A DNA stretch of 64,000 nucleotides from Chitinophagaceae bacterium (GCA_020403425.1 JADBXR010000008.1:124001-188000); one strand, 5' to 3'; counted from the stretch's first letter, positions 26,808 through 34,132 are shown. Translations and numbers: made by a program. Notes: generated from the letters alone by a model not told the origin.

Positions 26808-27704
26808 TTATCCTTTTACAACTTTTCCTTTTTGGTAGATCCCGAATATTTTCACGCTGTTGGTCAGAGACTCGATGGAAGCCAGCACCGCCTCGAACTG
26901 TTTACGAGAGTCGAACTCCAGGTCTGCATAAAAACCATATTTGAAATTGCTTCCCGGTATCGGCATACTCTGCAGTTTGCTCAGGTTAATGCCGCCCTTT
27001 GCGATCTGTGTCAGCACCTGTGCCAATATCCCTTTGGAATGATTGGTCTGAAAATAGAGGGAAGCTTTGTCCGCATTCGGGATCTCCTTCACTTCATTCT
27101 CTCTTTGCAAGACAAGGAAACGGGTCACATTATTTTTCAGGGTATGGATATTGGGAGCGATCACATCCATATCATACAATTCCGCGGCCAGTTTACTGGC
27201 AATGGCCGCGGCATGTTTGCTGTGTTTCTGGTGAATATGTTTGGCACTGAGTGCGGTATCCTCTGTTTCCACCAGTTTCCAGTCGTGTTTCTCCAGGTAA
27301 TCGAGACACTGCAAAATGGCCATGGGATGACTATGTACTTCCCGGATATCTTCCAGCTTCACGCCCTTGTTCACCATCAGGTTCTGGCTGATGGAGAGAT
27401 AGACCTCGCCGATCACTTTCAGTTTACTTTTCTGCAGGAGGTTATAGTTGGGAAGGATACTTCCGGCAATCGAGTTCTCGATGGCCATGATGCCGCCAGC
27501 TGATTGTTTTTTATCGGAAGAGATCCGGATCAGGTCACGGAAAGTGGCGCAGGCGATCACTTCCACCTGTTTGCCAAAAAAGGAACGGGCGGCCACCTGG
27601 TGAAAACTTCCTTCATACCCCTGGATGCAGATACCCCCGGCCTGCGCCTTCTCCTGAGATGGCGCTTTGGGGGCCGCAGCATTTTGTTTCGCGTGTATCG
27701 TCAT
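26808..27704 (-). CDS. pheA: Prephenate dehydratase
   Basis: Converts prephenate to phenylpyruvate, the phenylalanine branch. The catalytic domain (about 28-205) shows 'CIQGYEGSFHQVAARSFFG', 'AIENSIAGSILPNY', 'EVHSHPMAILQCLDYLEKH' and the key 'NNVTRFLVLQ' motif with its Thr-Arg-Phe. The C-terminal ACT domain (about 215-298) should bind Phe; its usual ESRP motif reads QSMP here. There is no chorismate mutase domain. I use the ATG at 27704 (298 residues); the track's TTG start lies six codons upstream beside the attenuator. First structural gene of the aromatic operon, preceded by a Phe-rich leader peptide and an intrinsic terminator. Confidence 0.95.
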   Translation of the reverse strand: MTIHAKQNAAAPKAPSQEKAQAGGICIQGYEGSFHQVAARSFFGKQVEVIACATFRDLIRISSDKKQSAGGIMAIENSIAGSILPNYNLLQKSKLKVIGEVYLSISQNLMVNKGVKLEDIREVHSHPMAILQCLDYLEKHDWKLVETEDTALSAKHIHQKHSKHAAAIASKLAAELYDMDVIAPNIHTLKNNVTRFLVLQRENEVKEIPNADKASLYFQTNHSKGILAQVLTQIAKGGINLSKLQSMPIPGSNFKYGFYADLEFDSRKQFEAVLASIESLTNSVKIFGIYQKGKVVKG

Positions 27705-27739
27705 AAACAGATCCTGTTTCAATTTACCGGCAGTGCCGG

Positions 27740-27773
27740 AAAAAAAATGATCCCGGCCTTATGAGCCGGGATC
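27740..27773 (-). terminator. Attenuator terminator upstream of pheA
   Basis: On the minus strand GATCCCGGC pairs perfectly with GCCGGGATC (27765-27773 with 27749-27757) around a 7-base loop, followed directly by A and eight T. It is a textbook intrinsic terminator lying after the leader peptide and 36 bases before the pheA ATG, with no gene between, so it must act on pheA leader transcription. Confidence 0.9.
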
Positions 27774-27822
27774 GTATCTTAATTTGTTTCGCTTTTATGC
27801 TTTGGCAAATACTACCCGGCTC
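27763..27822 (-). promoter_or_regulatory. Antiterminator pairing of the pheA leader
   Basis: The leader RNA carries GAGCCGGG (27815-27822), inside codons 20-23 of the leader peptide. It is exactly complementary to CCCGGCTC (27763-27770), which forms most of the 5' arm and part of the loop of the terminator. The 8-bp pairing excludes the terminator. A ribosome stalled on the Phe/Tyr codons 9-17 would leave it free to form. Direct from sequence; the mechanism is inference. Confidence 0.8.
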
Positions 27823-27881
27823 CTTTTTGTAAAGAAGTAATAAAAAAAGAAAAAGAAAGTATTTGCTGTGATGTTGTTCAT
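27795..27881 (-). CDS. pheL: Phe/Tyr-rich leader peptide of the aromatic operon
   Basis: A 28-codon ORF (ATG at 27881, TAA ending at 27795) absent from the ORF track because of its length. It begins MNNITANT and continues FFFFFYYFF, then TKRSRVVFAKA: eight Phe and two Tyr in 28 residues, with ten of the codons from 9 to 24 aromatic. This composition, followed by mutually exclusive antiterminator and terminator structures and then pheA, is the hallmark of a ribosome-mediated attenuator like pheL of enteric bacteria. The amino-acid sequence shows no homology that I can claim; the name is by analogy. The start lies 7 bases after a -7 promoter box, so translation may begin on a nearly leaderless RNA. 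Confidence 0.85.
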   Translation of the reverse strand: MNNITANTFFFFFYYFFTKRSRVVFAKA

Positions 27882-27888
27882 GTGATGT

Positions 27889-27921
27889 CAAATATAAGTA
27901 CGGATCGCATTCAAAAACAAG
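27889..27921 (-). promoter_or_regulatory. Promoter of the pheL-pheA operon
   Basis: Minus-strand -7 box TATATTTG at 27889-27896. An upstream CTTG (27918-27921) is 21 bases away and could be the -33 element; a TTTTTG 15 bases away is another candidate. The expected transcription start falls within a few bases of the leader ATG at 27881. Confidence 0.6.
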
Positions 27922-28017
27922 ATTTATCAAAAAATATTATACTAACAAACCTTAGTTAGACCCCTGATGGACAAGGCTTCCATGAAAATATGGGCAATAG
28001 GCAGGCGTAACAACAAA

Positions 28018-28049
28018 TAAAAAAGGCCCTCCGTGGAAACGGAGCGCCC
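28018..28049 (-). terminator. Terminator of the small lipoprotein gene
   Basis: The minus strand reads GGGCGCTCCGT - TTCC - ACGGAGGGCC followed by six T, with one bulge in the stem. It lies downstream of the 28146-28322 gene and upstream of the pheL promoter. Confidence 0.8.
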
Positions 28050-28145
28050 TCTAACGATTGCTTGCCATATGAAAAAAAGTTTGAAAGCTGTTCTGACCGG
28101 CAAGCTAAGTCACTTCAGATCTTACGCACGTAGCTTTACCGAAAA

Positions 28146-28322
28146 TTACTTCTTGGTAGTGTCAGCAGCAGCGTGAGTTGTGTCAGCAGCGTGAGCAGCA
28201 GTATCAACTGGAGCTACAGCAGCAGTGTCAGCTTTTACAGTGTCAGCAGCAGGAGTTTGGTTTTCACCAGAGTTACAGGCAGCGAAAGCGCCCAGAGCCA
28301 GAACGAATAACAGCTTTTTCAT
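28146..28322 (-). CDS. Small Ala/Thr/Asp-rich lipoprotein
   Basis: 58-residue predicted lipoprotein from the ATG at 28322. The track ORF of 128 residues begins far upstream in what is the divergent promoter region; the start MKKLLFVLALGAFAAC gives a proper lipoprotein signal with Cys16 as the lipidated residue. The mature part is low complexity, built from 'ADTVKADTAAVAPVDTAAHAADTT' type units with no recognisable domain. It is probably an abundant small membrane-anchored protein of unknown role. A strong terminator follows and an ECF sigma gene diverges from it, so a regulatory link is possible but unproven. Confidence 0.7.
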   Translation of the reverse strand: MKKLLFVLALGAFAACNSGENQTPAADTVKADTAAVAPVDTAAHAADTTHAAADTTKK

Positions 28323-28458
28323 GTTTGTTTGTTTTGTTGTGAGTGAATTTCTTATTAATACCCGGATGTGATAAAAGGTAACCCGGTTTTTCAAAAAAAA
28401 TATTTTCGGCCTATTTTGGGTTACTTTTACCCCCTCTACCGTATTAAATGTACAGATA

Positions 28459-29025
28459 GTGAAAGCCGATACTAACGAACAAGCATTACTGAAGGGACTG
28501 GCACTGAACGACTCTAAGGCCATCGAGACCATTTACCGGGACAATTTTTCGATGGTACAGGCTTTTATTCTGCAGAACAACGGTTCATACGACGACGCAA
28601 GGGATATTTTCCAGGAAGCCATGATCGCCCTGTACGAGAAGGCGCAAACTGAGTCATTCGTGCTGACCTGCCAGATCAAGACCTATGTGTACTCCATCTG
28701 CCGGCGTTTATGGCTGAAAAGGCTGCAACAACTGGGCAGGTATGCCAATCGGGTGGATAGCCTGGAAGAAACGGTACCTGTAGAAGAGGACCTGGAAATA
28801 CACGAAAAACGCAATGCCGAATTTGCGATCATGGACCGGGCGCTGAACAGCCTGGGTGAACCGTGCAAGAGCTTGCTGGAAGGGTATTACCTGAAGAAAA
28901 TGGGAATGCAGGAATTAGCGGCGGAGTTCGGTTATACCAATGCCGACAATGCCAAGAACCAGAAATACAAATGTTTGATGCGCCTGAAGAAATTGTTCTT
29001 CTCGCAGTACAATATCGGAGATTAA
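28459..29025 (+). CDS. ECF-type RNA polymerase sigma factor
   Basis: Alternative sigma factor of the sigma-70/ECF group, 188 residues. Region 2 is 'TIYRDNFSMVQAFILQNNGSYDDARDIFQEAMIALYEKA' (shown by parts: SYDDARDIFQEAM is the core-binding helix). Region 4 is 'GMQELAAEFGYTNADNAKNQKYKCLMRLKKLF', where the helix-turn-helix has the NADNAK pattern common in Bacteroidota sigma factors of this kind. The start is a GTG (MKADTNEQ); no in-frame ATG gives an intact region 2. The next gene begins three bases after its stop and encodes a membrane protein with a short cytoplasmic domain and a periplasmic protease, the likely partner. Confidence 0.88.
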   Translation: MKADTNEQALLKGLALNDSKAIETIYRDNFSMVQAFILQNNGSYDDARDIFQEAMIALYEKAQTESFVLTCQIKTYVYSICRRLWLKRLQQLGRYANRVDSLEETVPVEEDLEIHEKRNAEFAIMDRALNSLGEPCKSLLEGYYLKKMGMQELAAEFGYTNADNAKNQKYKCLMRLKKLFFSQYNIGD

Positions 29026-29028
29026 GTT

Positions 29029-30138
29029 ATGATGGACGACATTTTACTTTTGGAAGCGATCGAACGTTACCTCCACGGCGACATGGAAGCCGCGGAGCGT
29101 GACTACTTCGAGAACCTCCGAAAAAACACCCCGGAAATAGACCAGATGGTGGTGGAACATGGTATGTTCCTGCACCAGATGGATATATACGCTCTGCACC
29201 GCAACCTGCGTGCAAGCCTGCAGGCCTCTCATGCCAAATTACTGGAACGAGGAGATATCAACGAAGGTGGCGAACTGACCACCAAGGGCAAAGTGATCCA
29301 GCTCTGGAACAAATACAAGAGAGTGACCGCTATCGCAGCTTCGGTGGGTGGCGTTATTGCGCTGGTGATCAGCGGCCTGGCCATCTATTTCTCGCCGGTC
29401 GTTAACGGTAATCAGATAGAACAGCTGAGCAAAGCCATCGAAGTCATTAAAAAGAACCAGCAATACCAGGGTAACCTCATTAACGAGGTAAAGAGTAAGA
29501 TACCGGAAAATGCGCGACTGATCAGTGGTGGTTCTGGCTTCCTGATCGACCCCAAAGGATATATCATCACCAACGCACACGTACTGAAAGGTTCCGGCGC
29601 TGTGGTGGTGAACAGCAAGGGGCAGGAATTCAATGCCATCATCGCCCATATTGATACAGACAGGGACCTAGCGATCATCAAGATCAACGACCAGGAATAC
29701 ACCCCGCAGAAATCGCTCCCTTATACCATCCGCAAGAACAGCTCTGAACTGGGAGAAGAGATCTTTACCCTGGGTTATCCCAGAAATGATATCGTATACG
29801 GAGAAGGTTACCTGAGTGCCAGAACCGGTTATAACAGTGACTCCCTGACCTACCAGGTGCAGATCAGCGCCAATCCGGGTAATTCCGGCGGGCCCGTGTT
29901 CAACAGCAACGGTGAAGTAATCGGTATCTTAAGTACCCGCCAGGCAGAGGCCGAAGGTGTTGCATTCGCAGTGAAATCCAAAAATATCTACCGCATGGTT
30001 GATGAGCTGAAAGCTACTGATACCAACGTGGCGAAGATCAAATTACCTACCCGCTCAACCTTAAAGGGCGTGAACCGCAAACAACAGATCACCCGTCTGG
30101 AAGAGTCTGTTTTCTACGTGAAAGCCTTTAAAAAATAG
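29029..30138 (+). CDS. Membrane-tethered trypsin-like protease with cytoplasmic N-domain
   Basis: 369 residues. Residues 1-97 are a soluble, helical domain ('LLLEAIERYLHGDMEAAERDYFE') resembling the N-terminal parts of Bacteroidota anti-sigma factors. Residues 100-121 form one membrane helix. Residues about 160-325 are a chymotrypsin/HtrA-like protease with His184 (TNAHVLKG), Asp213 (TDRDLAII) and Ser286 (NPGNSGGPVF). No PDZ domain follows. The protease domain would be periplasmic and the N-terminal domain cytoplasmic. It directly follows the ECF sigma gene, so it may bind the sigma factor and sense envelope damage in one polypeptide. The protease assignment is firm; the anti-sigma role is inference. 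Confidence 0.85.
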   Translation: MMDDILLLEAIERYLHGDMEAAERDYFENLRKNTPEIDQMVVEHGMFLHQMDIYALHRNLRASLQASHAKLLERGDINEGGELTTKGKVIQLWNKYKRVTAIAASVGGVIALVISGLAIYFSPVVNGNQIEQLSKAIEVIKKNQQYQGNLINEVKSKIPENARLISGGSGFLIDPKGYIITNAHVLKGSGAVVVNSKGQEFNAIIAHIDTDRDLAIIKINDQEYTPQKSLPYTIRKNSSELGEEIFTLGYPRNDIVYGEGYLSARTGYNSDSLTYQVQISANPGNSGGPVFNSNGEVIGILSTRQAEAEGVAFAVKSKNIYRMVDELKATDTNVAKIKLPTRSTLKGVNRKQQITRLEESVFYVKAFKK

Positions 30139-30160
30139 TTACAGTTGATTTTAGTTTCTG

Positions 30161-30189
30161 ATAGCCCGCCCACGCGGGCTATTTTTTTG
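30161..30189 (+). terminator. Terminator of the sigma-protease unit
   Basis: Perfect stem ATAGCCCGC/GCGGGCTAT with a 4-base loop, then seven T. Confidence 0.92.
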
Positions 30190-30219
30190 TCCCTAGCCAT
30201 GCTACCGGCATCATGAAAA

Positions 30220-30249
30220 TAAAAAGCGGGAACCTGTAAGTTCCCCGCT
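30220..30249 (-). terminator. Terminator of the nucleotidyltransferase gene
   Basis: Minus strand AGCGGGGAAC - TTACAG - GTTCCCGCT followed by TTTTATTTT; one bulged G in the stem. It lies 26 bases after the stop of the minus-strand gene. Confidence 0.88.
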
Positions 30250-30275
30250 TCAGTTATCAGATCTTTTATGGACGC

Positions 30276-31178
30276 TTACGCCCACAATGAGGTAGGGTAT
30301 TCACCAGAAGCCACCAGGGCATTGATACTGGCCTGCACACCAGGTGCATCTTCTTTATATGTTACACCAAACCATTTGGCAGAGGTAGGGATCACTTTCA
30401 CCACGCCTTTTCCTGATTGAATATAATGTTTGGTGGCGGTGGGGATGAAGAATTCCGCCTTGGGCTCGTTCATATGTTTATCCAGGAACTCATGGAACTG
30501 TGCCTCGCAGAGATCGATGAACCCCGGCGCAAAGCAGAGATAATTCATGCTGACCAGGCTATCTTCAGACACTTCGTGCAAACCGGTGTCATCCTGGTAG
30601 GTGATCTTGCCGTTCTCTCCCCTGAAAATGCTGGTGCGCTCGTTGATATCGGTCAGGTTGTGATCGGCATCAATATCGCAAACACCGCGGCTGACACTAC
30701 CGTTATCGCTGAGGGTGTTCTTTAATTCATAGCCAACGATACAGTAGGTCTGCTCATTACATTGAGTTGTCAGGAACTGATGCGCTTTCACAAAAGCATC
30801 CCTGCCATAATAGTCATCTGCATTGATCACGGCAAATGGCTCATTCACTTTGCCTTTGCAACAAAGCACCGCATGTGCCGTTCCCCAGGGTTTGGACCTT
30901 TCGGCGGGTATGGTTCTGCCGCCGGTAAAAGCGTTCAGGTGCTGGTATACATAATCGGTGGCGATGCGACCGTTCAGTTTGGGTTCGAAGATGGCTTTGA
31001 AATTCTCGGCAAACTCCTCCCGGATGATGAAAACGATCTTGCCAAACCCCGCACGGATCGCGTCGTAGATCGAATAATCCATGATCGTTTCACCCGAGGG
31101 GCCGAAAGACTGAATCTGCTTCATACTTCCATAACGACTGGCCATTCCGGCAGCTAAAATCACAAGGGTTGGTTTCAT
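30276..31178 (-). CDS. Sugar-phosphate nucleotidyltransferase family
   Basis: 300-residue GT-A fold nucleotidyltransferase. The N-terminal signature 'LVILAAGMASRYGSMKQIQSFG' is a variant of the LAAGxGxRxxxxxxxxPK NTP-binding loop, followed by 'IMDYSIYDAIRAGF', and 'AVINADDYYGRDAF' carries the metal-binding Asp pair. Family relatives transfer NMP to sugar phosphates or choline phosphate. Which substrate is used cannot be told from sequence, and no sugar-biosynthesis genes lie next to it. It diverges from the D-cysteine desulfhydrase-like gene, with only 48 bases for both promoters. Confidence 0.85.
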   Translation of the reverse strand: MKPTLVILAAGMASRYGSMKQIQSFGPSGETIMDYSIYDAIRAGFGKIVFIIREEFAENFKAIFEPKLNGRIATDYVYQHLNAFTGGRTIPAERSKPWGTAHAVLCCKGKVNEPFAVINADDYYGRDAFVKAHQFLTTQCNEQTYCIVGYELKNTLSDNGSVSRGVCDIDADHNLTDINERTSIFRGENGKITYQDDTGLHEVSEDSLVSMNYLCFAPGFIDLCEAQFHEFLDKHMNEPKAEFFIPTATKHYIQSGKGVVKVIPTSAKWFGVTYKEDAPGVQASINALVASGEYPTSLWA

Positions 31179-31226
31179 GTAGAATGGTTAAGATTGTATT
31201 GTCAAAATAATGACCTGTTGTTAAAA

Positions 31227-32120
31227 ATGTATGCAAAATTACAAAATATCAAGGTTCAGCCATTGCCCCATTTCTCGTCCGGAGATATCCACACGGATAT
31301 CCTTCGGCTTGACCTTTTGCACCCGGTGGTATCGGGTAATAAGTGGTTTAAACTGAAGTATTACCTGTCAGAGGCCCTGGCGGGAAATTACCATACCCTG
31401 GCCAGTTTCGGCGGGGCCTATTCCAACCATATCGTGGCCACAGCTTTTGCAGCAAGGGAAGCCGGTCTGACCAGTATCGGGTATATCCGGGGCGAGAAAA
31501 CCACCCCTCTGTCTCCTACCCTGCGCAATGCCATGGAGTATGGTATGAAACTGGAATATGTATCAAGAGAAGCGTTCCGGCATACGGAGTCGATCATGGC
31601 CGCAACCGCCGACAGCGGCATTTACTGGGTCCGGGAAGGAGGTTTCGGTACTTTAGGCGCCAAAGGAGCTGCAGATATCCTGTCGGTCACGGATACCAGC
31701 AGCTATTCTCACATCATCTGTGCCGTAGGCACCGGCACCATGCTGGCCGGACTGGTACAGGCGGCACTGCCGCACCAGCAGTTGGTTGGGATCAGTGTAT
31801 TGAAGAATCATTTCGGACTGGAACAGGAGGTTGGGTCCCTGCTCCCGCAAAAAGAAGAACAGGCCTCGTTTACCATTGAACAGGATTTTCATTTCGGAGG
31901 GTATGCCAAACACCCACAGGAGCTGATCCGGTTCATGCAAGACCTCTGGGCACAGGAACAGTTACCCACCGATATCGTATACACATCGAAACTGCTTTAC
32001 GCAGTAAAACAATTACTTGCCCTTCCTTATTTTCCTGCCGGAAGCAGGCTCCTGCTGATCCATAGTGGCGGTTTGCAGGGAAATGCCTCGCTACCTGCCG
32101 GTACATTACCATTTTCTTAA
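31227..32120 (+). CDS. D-cysteine desulfhydrase / ACC deaminase-like PLP enzyme
   Basis: Fold-type-II PLP enzyme of 297 residues from the ATG at 31227; the track's TTG start adds 11 unlike residues. The PLP lysine is Lys39 in 'SGNKWFKLKYYL', and 'FGGAYSNHIVATAFAA' is the substrate-loop motif of the ACC deaminase/D-cysteine desulfhydrase family; 'AVGTGTMLAGLVQA' is the phosphate-binding glycine loop. Length is a little short against typical 325-340 residues. D-cysteine or another D-amino acid is a more likely substrate than ACC in such a bacterium; not proven. Confidence 0.85.
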   Translation: MYAKLQNIKVQPLPHFSSGDIHTDILRLDLLHPVVSGNKWFKLKYYLSEALAGNYHTLASFGGAYSNHIVATAFAAREAGLTSIGYIRGEKTTPLSPTLRNAMEYGMKLEYVSREAFRHTESIMAATADSGIYWVREGGFGTLGAKGAADILSVTDTSSYSHIICAVGTGTMLAGLVQAALPHQQLVGISVLKNHFGLEQEVGSLLPQKEEQASFTIEQDFHFGGYAKHPQELIRFMQDLWAQEQLPTDIVYTSKLLYAVKQLLALPYFPAGSRLLLIHSGGLQGNASLPAGTLPFS

Positions 32121-32132
32121 GTGATCTGCTTT

Positions 32133-32140
32133 TATATTTG
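32133..32140 (+). promoter_or_regulatory. -7 box directly before the repeat-protein gene
   Basis: TATATTTG lies 6 bases before the ATG at 32147, and its final TTG is the start the ORF track uses. If active, the transcript would be leaderless or nearly so. No clear -33 element. Confidence 0.45.
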
Positions 32141-32146
32141 CTACCC

Positions 32147-33310
32147 ATGAGGCCGATTCTCCGTTCCCTTTCCGTTATTGCCGTATTACTGGCAGCGCTC
32201 CCTGTGTGTGCACAAGGCCAGCTTCCCGATTTCTCGGTGAAAGAACTGACCAAAGGCAAGATCCAGATCAGCTGGAACAATCCCTACCGCAACTGCGTGC
32301 AGTTGGCCATTCAACGTTCACTTGACAGCAGCAAGAATTTCCGGACCATTTTCTCCTCACAATCACCCGAGCTGGCTTCCAACGGATACCTGGACAACCG
32401 GCCCATACCCGGGGTCAAGAATTATTACCGGATCTTCTATGCGATGGAGAACGGGACATATTTCTTTACCAGGGCCATTCCGGTAGAAACGCAGCAGCCA
32501 GCAAAATCAGTATTGACAGTTCCTCCTGCTTATGAAACTGTCAAAGAAACATCGATAAAAGACCTCAACCCCGCAAAGGTTGCGTCCAAAGACCTTACCA
32601 GCATCTACCTGAAAAAGACATTGTTGTTTCAGCTGGATAAAAAAGCGTATCAACACTTCAAGGATTCCATCAACACCCGGACCAAAGACGCTTTACGTCG
32701 ATTGAATGAAAAAACCGTAGAATGGATACCGGCCAAAAAGGAACTCTACTTTATTTACCAATACCAGCAACTCCTGGCAGAACTGGATGCCAAAGCATAC
32801 CGGAAATTCAAAGACTCCATCAGATACAGAACCAAAGACACGCTCTATATCGCAGACGCTTATCATATTCAACTGAAACCTTACATTGAACCCGCCAAAA
32901 AACTGGTATTCGTTTACCGGAATGACAGCCTGTTACAAATACTGGAACCCGAACAATACCGGTTGTTCAGGGATTCCGTCTCCACCCAGACCAAGGATAC
33001 CCTGTATGCGATAGACAATGAACATGTGAAGATCCATCCATTCGTTCCCAAATATGTATGGAAGCCATCTGACTATGTGTTCACCAATAACAAAGGTTAT
33101 GTGACCATTGTATTACCGCTGGCCAAACAACACAAATACCAGGTGATCTTTTATGAGGAGGATGGTTCGGAACTATTCCGCATCAATACCGTAAAGGAAC
33201 CCGAACTGGTTCTGGACAAAACCGATTTCATTCACTCGGGTTGGTTCTATTTTAAGCTATTCGAGGATGATAAACTGAAGGAAAAAAATAAGTTTTTCTT
33301 ACCCAAATAG
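32147..33310 (+). CDS. Secreted protein with three internal repeats
   Basis: 387-residue exported protein of unknown function. It has a signal peptide (MRPILRSLSVIAVLLAALPVCA|Q) and an N-terminal region about 25-110 that looks like a fibronectin type III fold ('KIQISWNNP ... VKNYYRIFYA'). Then come three divergent repeats of about 50 residues centred on 'AYQHFKDSINTRTKDAL', 'AYRKFKDSIRYRTKDTL' and 'QYRLFRDSVSTQTKDTL'. A final beta-rich domain ('GYVTIVLPLAKQHKYQVIFYEEDG') ends the protein. I use the ATG at 32147 rather than the TTG of the -7 box. It converges with lipB. Probably a periplasmic or surface structural protein. Confidence 0.7.
   Translation: MRPILRSLSVIAVLLAALPVCAQGQLPDFSVKELTKGKIQISWNNPYRNCVQLAIQRSLDSSKNFRTIFSSQSPELASNGYLDNRPIPGVKNYYRIFYAMENGTYFFTRAIPVETQQPAKSVLTVPPAYETVKETSIKDLNPAKVASKDLTSIYLKKTLLFQLDKKAYQHFKDSINTRTKDALRRLNEKTVEWIPAKKELYFIYQYQQLLAELDAKAYRKFKDSIRYRTKDTLYIADAYHIQLKPYIEPAKKLVFVYRNDSLLQILEPEQYRLFRDSVSTQTKDTLYAIDNEHVKIHPFVPKYVWKPSDYVFTNNKGYVTIVLPLAKQHKYQVIFYEEDGSELFRINTVKEPELVLDKTDFIHSGWFYFKLFEDDKLKEKNKFFLPK
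32618..33061 (+). repeat. Three divergent ~50-codon repeats
   Basis: Three units in one reading frame share the pattern (K/Q)-x-Y-x-x-F-(K/R)-D-S-(I/V) followed by x-T-K-D-(A/T)-L. They are clear in protein but diverged in DNA, so the duplication is old. Confidence 0.7.
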
Positions 33311-33314
33311 GACG

Positions 33315-34049
33315 CTATCCTGCATTGTCTGGCTCCACCAGGTGAACCTGGAATACTTTTTCGAAATTAGTTTTGACCTTTTGTTTCACTTCTGCAAAAG
33401 GAACTTCTTTCCCTAGCTCCTTTTGCAGGGATGTTACCTGTTTGTTCTCAATGCCACAGGGAACGATATGGCCAAAATAATCCAGGTCCGTATTCACATT
33501 GAATGCAAAGCCATGCATGGTGATCCAGCGGCTGCACTTGATGCCCATGGCACAGATCTTCCTTTCCTTTCCCTTGATATCCGGATCTATCCAGACACCG
33601 GTCTCACCGGCACTTCTATCGCCCTTGAGTCCGTATTCGGCCATGGTTAAGATGATCACTTCTTCCAGGCTACGGAGGTACCAGCCCAGGTCGGTCTTGA
33701 ATTTCTCCAGGTCCAGGATCGGATAACCCACTAATTGTGCCGGGCCATGAAAAGTGATATCTCCCCCGCGGTTGATGTGAAAGTACTCGATGTTCTTCTG
33801 TTCCCGTTCCTCATCACTGATCAGCACATGTTCTTCTTTCCCATTCTTTCCAAGTGTGTACACAGGTTCATGTTCCACAAACAACAGGCGATGGACCGTT
33901 GGCAGCAAATGCCCCGATTCTGACGGGTCTGCCGATCGCAAAAGGGCTTTGCGGTCGGTATTCTCCTTCAATAGACTTTCCTGGTAGTCCCAAACATCCT
34001 TATAATGCGGCTGACGGCCCATATCCTGGAACAATACTTCCTGTTGCAT
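33315..34049 (-). CDS. lipB: Lipoyl(octanoyl) transferase
   Basis: Moves the octanoyl chain from acyl carrier protein to lipoyl domains, the first step of lipoate synthesis. The motif 'NRGGDITFHGPAQLVGYPI' and the catalytic residues Lys171 ('MGIKCSRWIT') and Cys198 ('HIVPCGI') are in place, with 'TMHGFAFNVN' between. 244 residues from an ATG, normal length. lipA is not in the window. It converges with the repeat-protein gene and diverges from the RluD-type gene. Confidence 0.95.
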   Translation of the reverse strand: MQQEVLFQDMGRQPHYKDVWDYQESLLKENTDRKALLRSADPSESGHLLPTVHRLLFVEHEPVYTLGKNGKEEHVLISDEEREQKNIEYFHINRGGDITFHGPAQLVGYPILDLEKFKTDLGWYLRSLEEVIILTMAEYGLKGDRSAGETGVWIDPDIKGKERKICAMGIKCSRWITMHGFAFNVNTDLDYFGHIVPCGIENKQVTSLQKELGKEVPFAEVKQKVKTNFEKVFQVHLVEPDNAG

Positions 34050-34124
34050 ACAACGAAAGTAAGAAGAATTTGGACCAGGATGCCCTGCAGGCCAGGCAAA
34101 ACACCCCGTCTGCCCCCAATCCTT

Positions 34125-34132
34125 TATTTTTG
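34125..34132 (+). promoter_or_regulatory. -7 box directly before the RluD-type gene
   Basis: TATTTTTG fits TAnnTTTG and lies only 4 bases before the ATG at 34137. It suggests a leaderless transcript. No convincing -33 box upstream. Confidence 0.45.

Noticed and set aside
27724-27930. 68-residue minus-strand ORF over the pheA leader
   Set aside because: It overlaps the leader in another frame and runs through the terminator; the 28-codon ORF with Phe/Tyr run in the frame of ATG 27881 explains the region far better.
28323-28532. N-terminal extension of the small lipoprotein ORF
   Set aside because: It runs over the divergent promoter and into the sigma gene; the MKKLL signal peptide start is clearly the real one.
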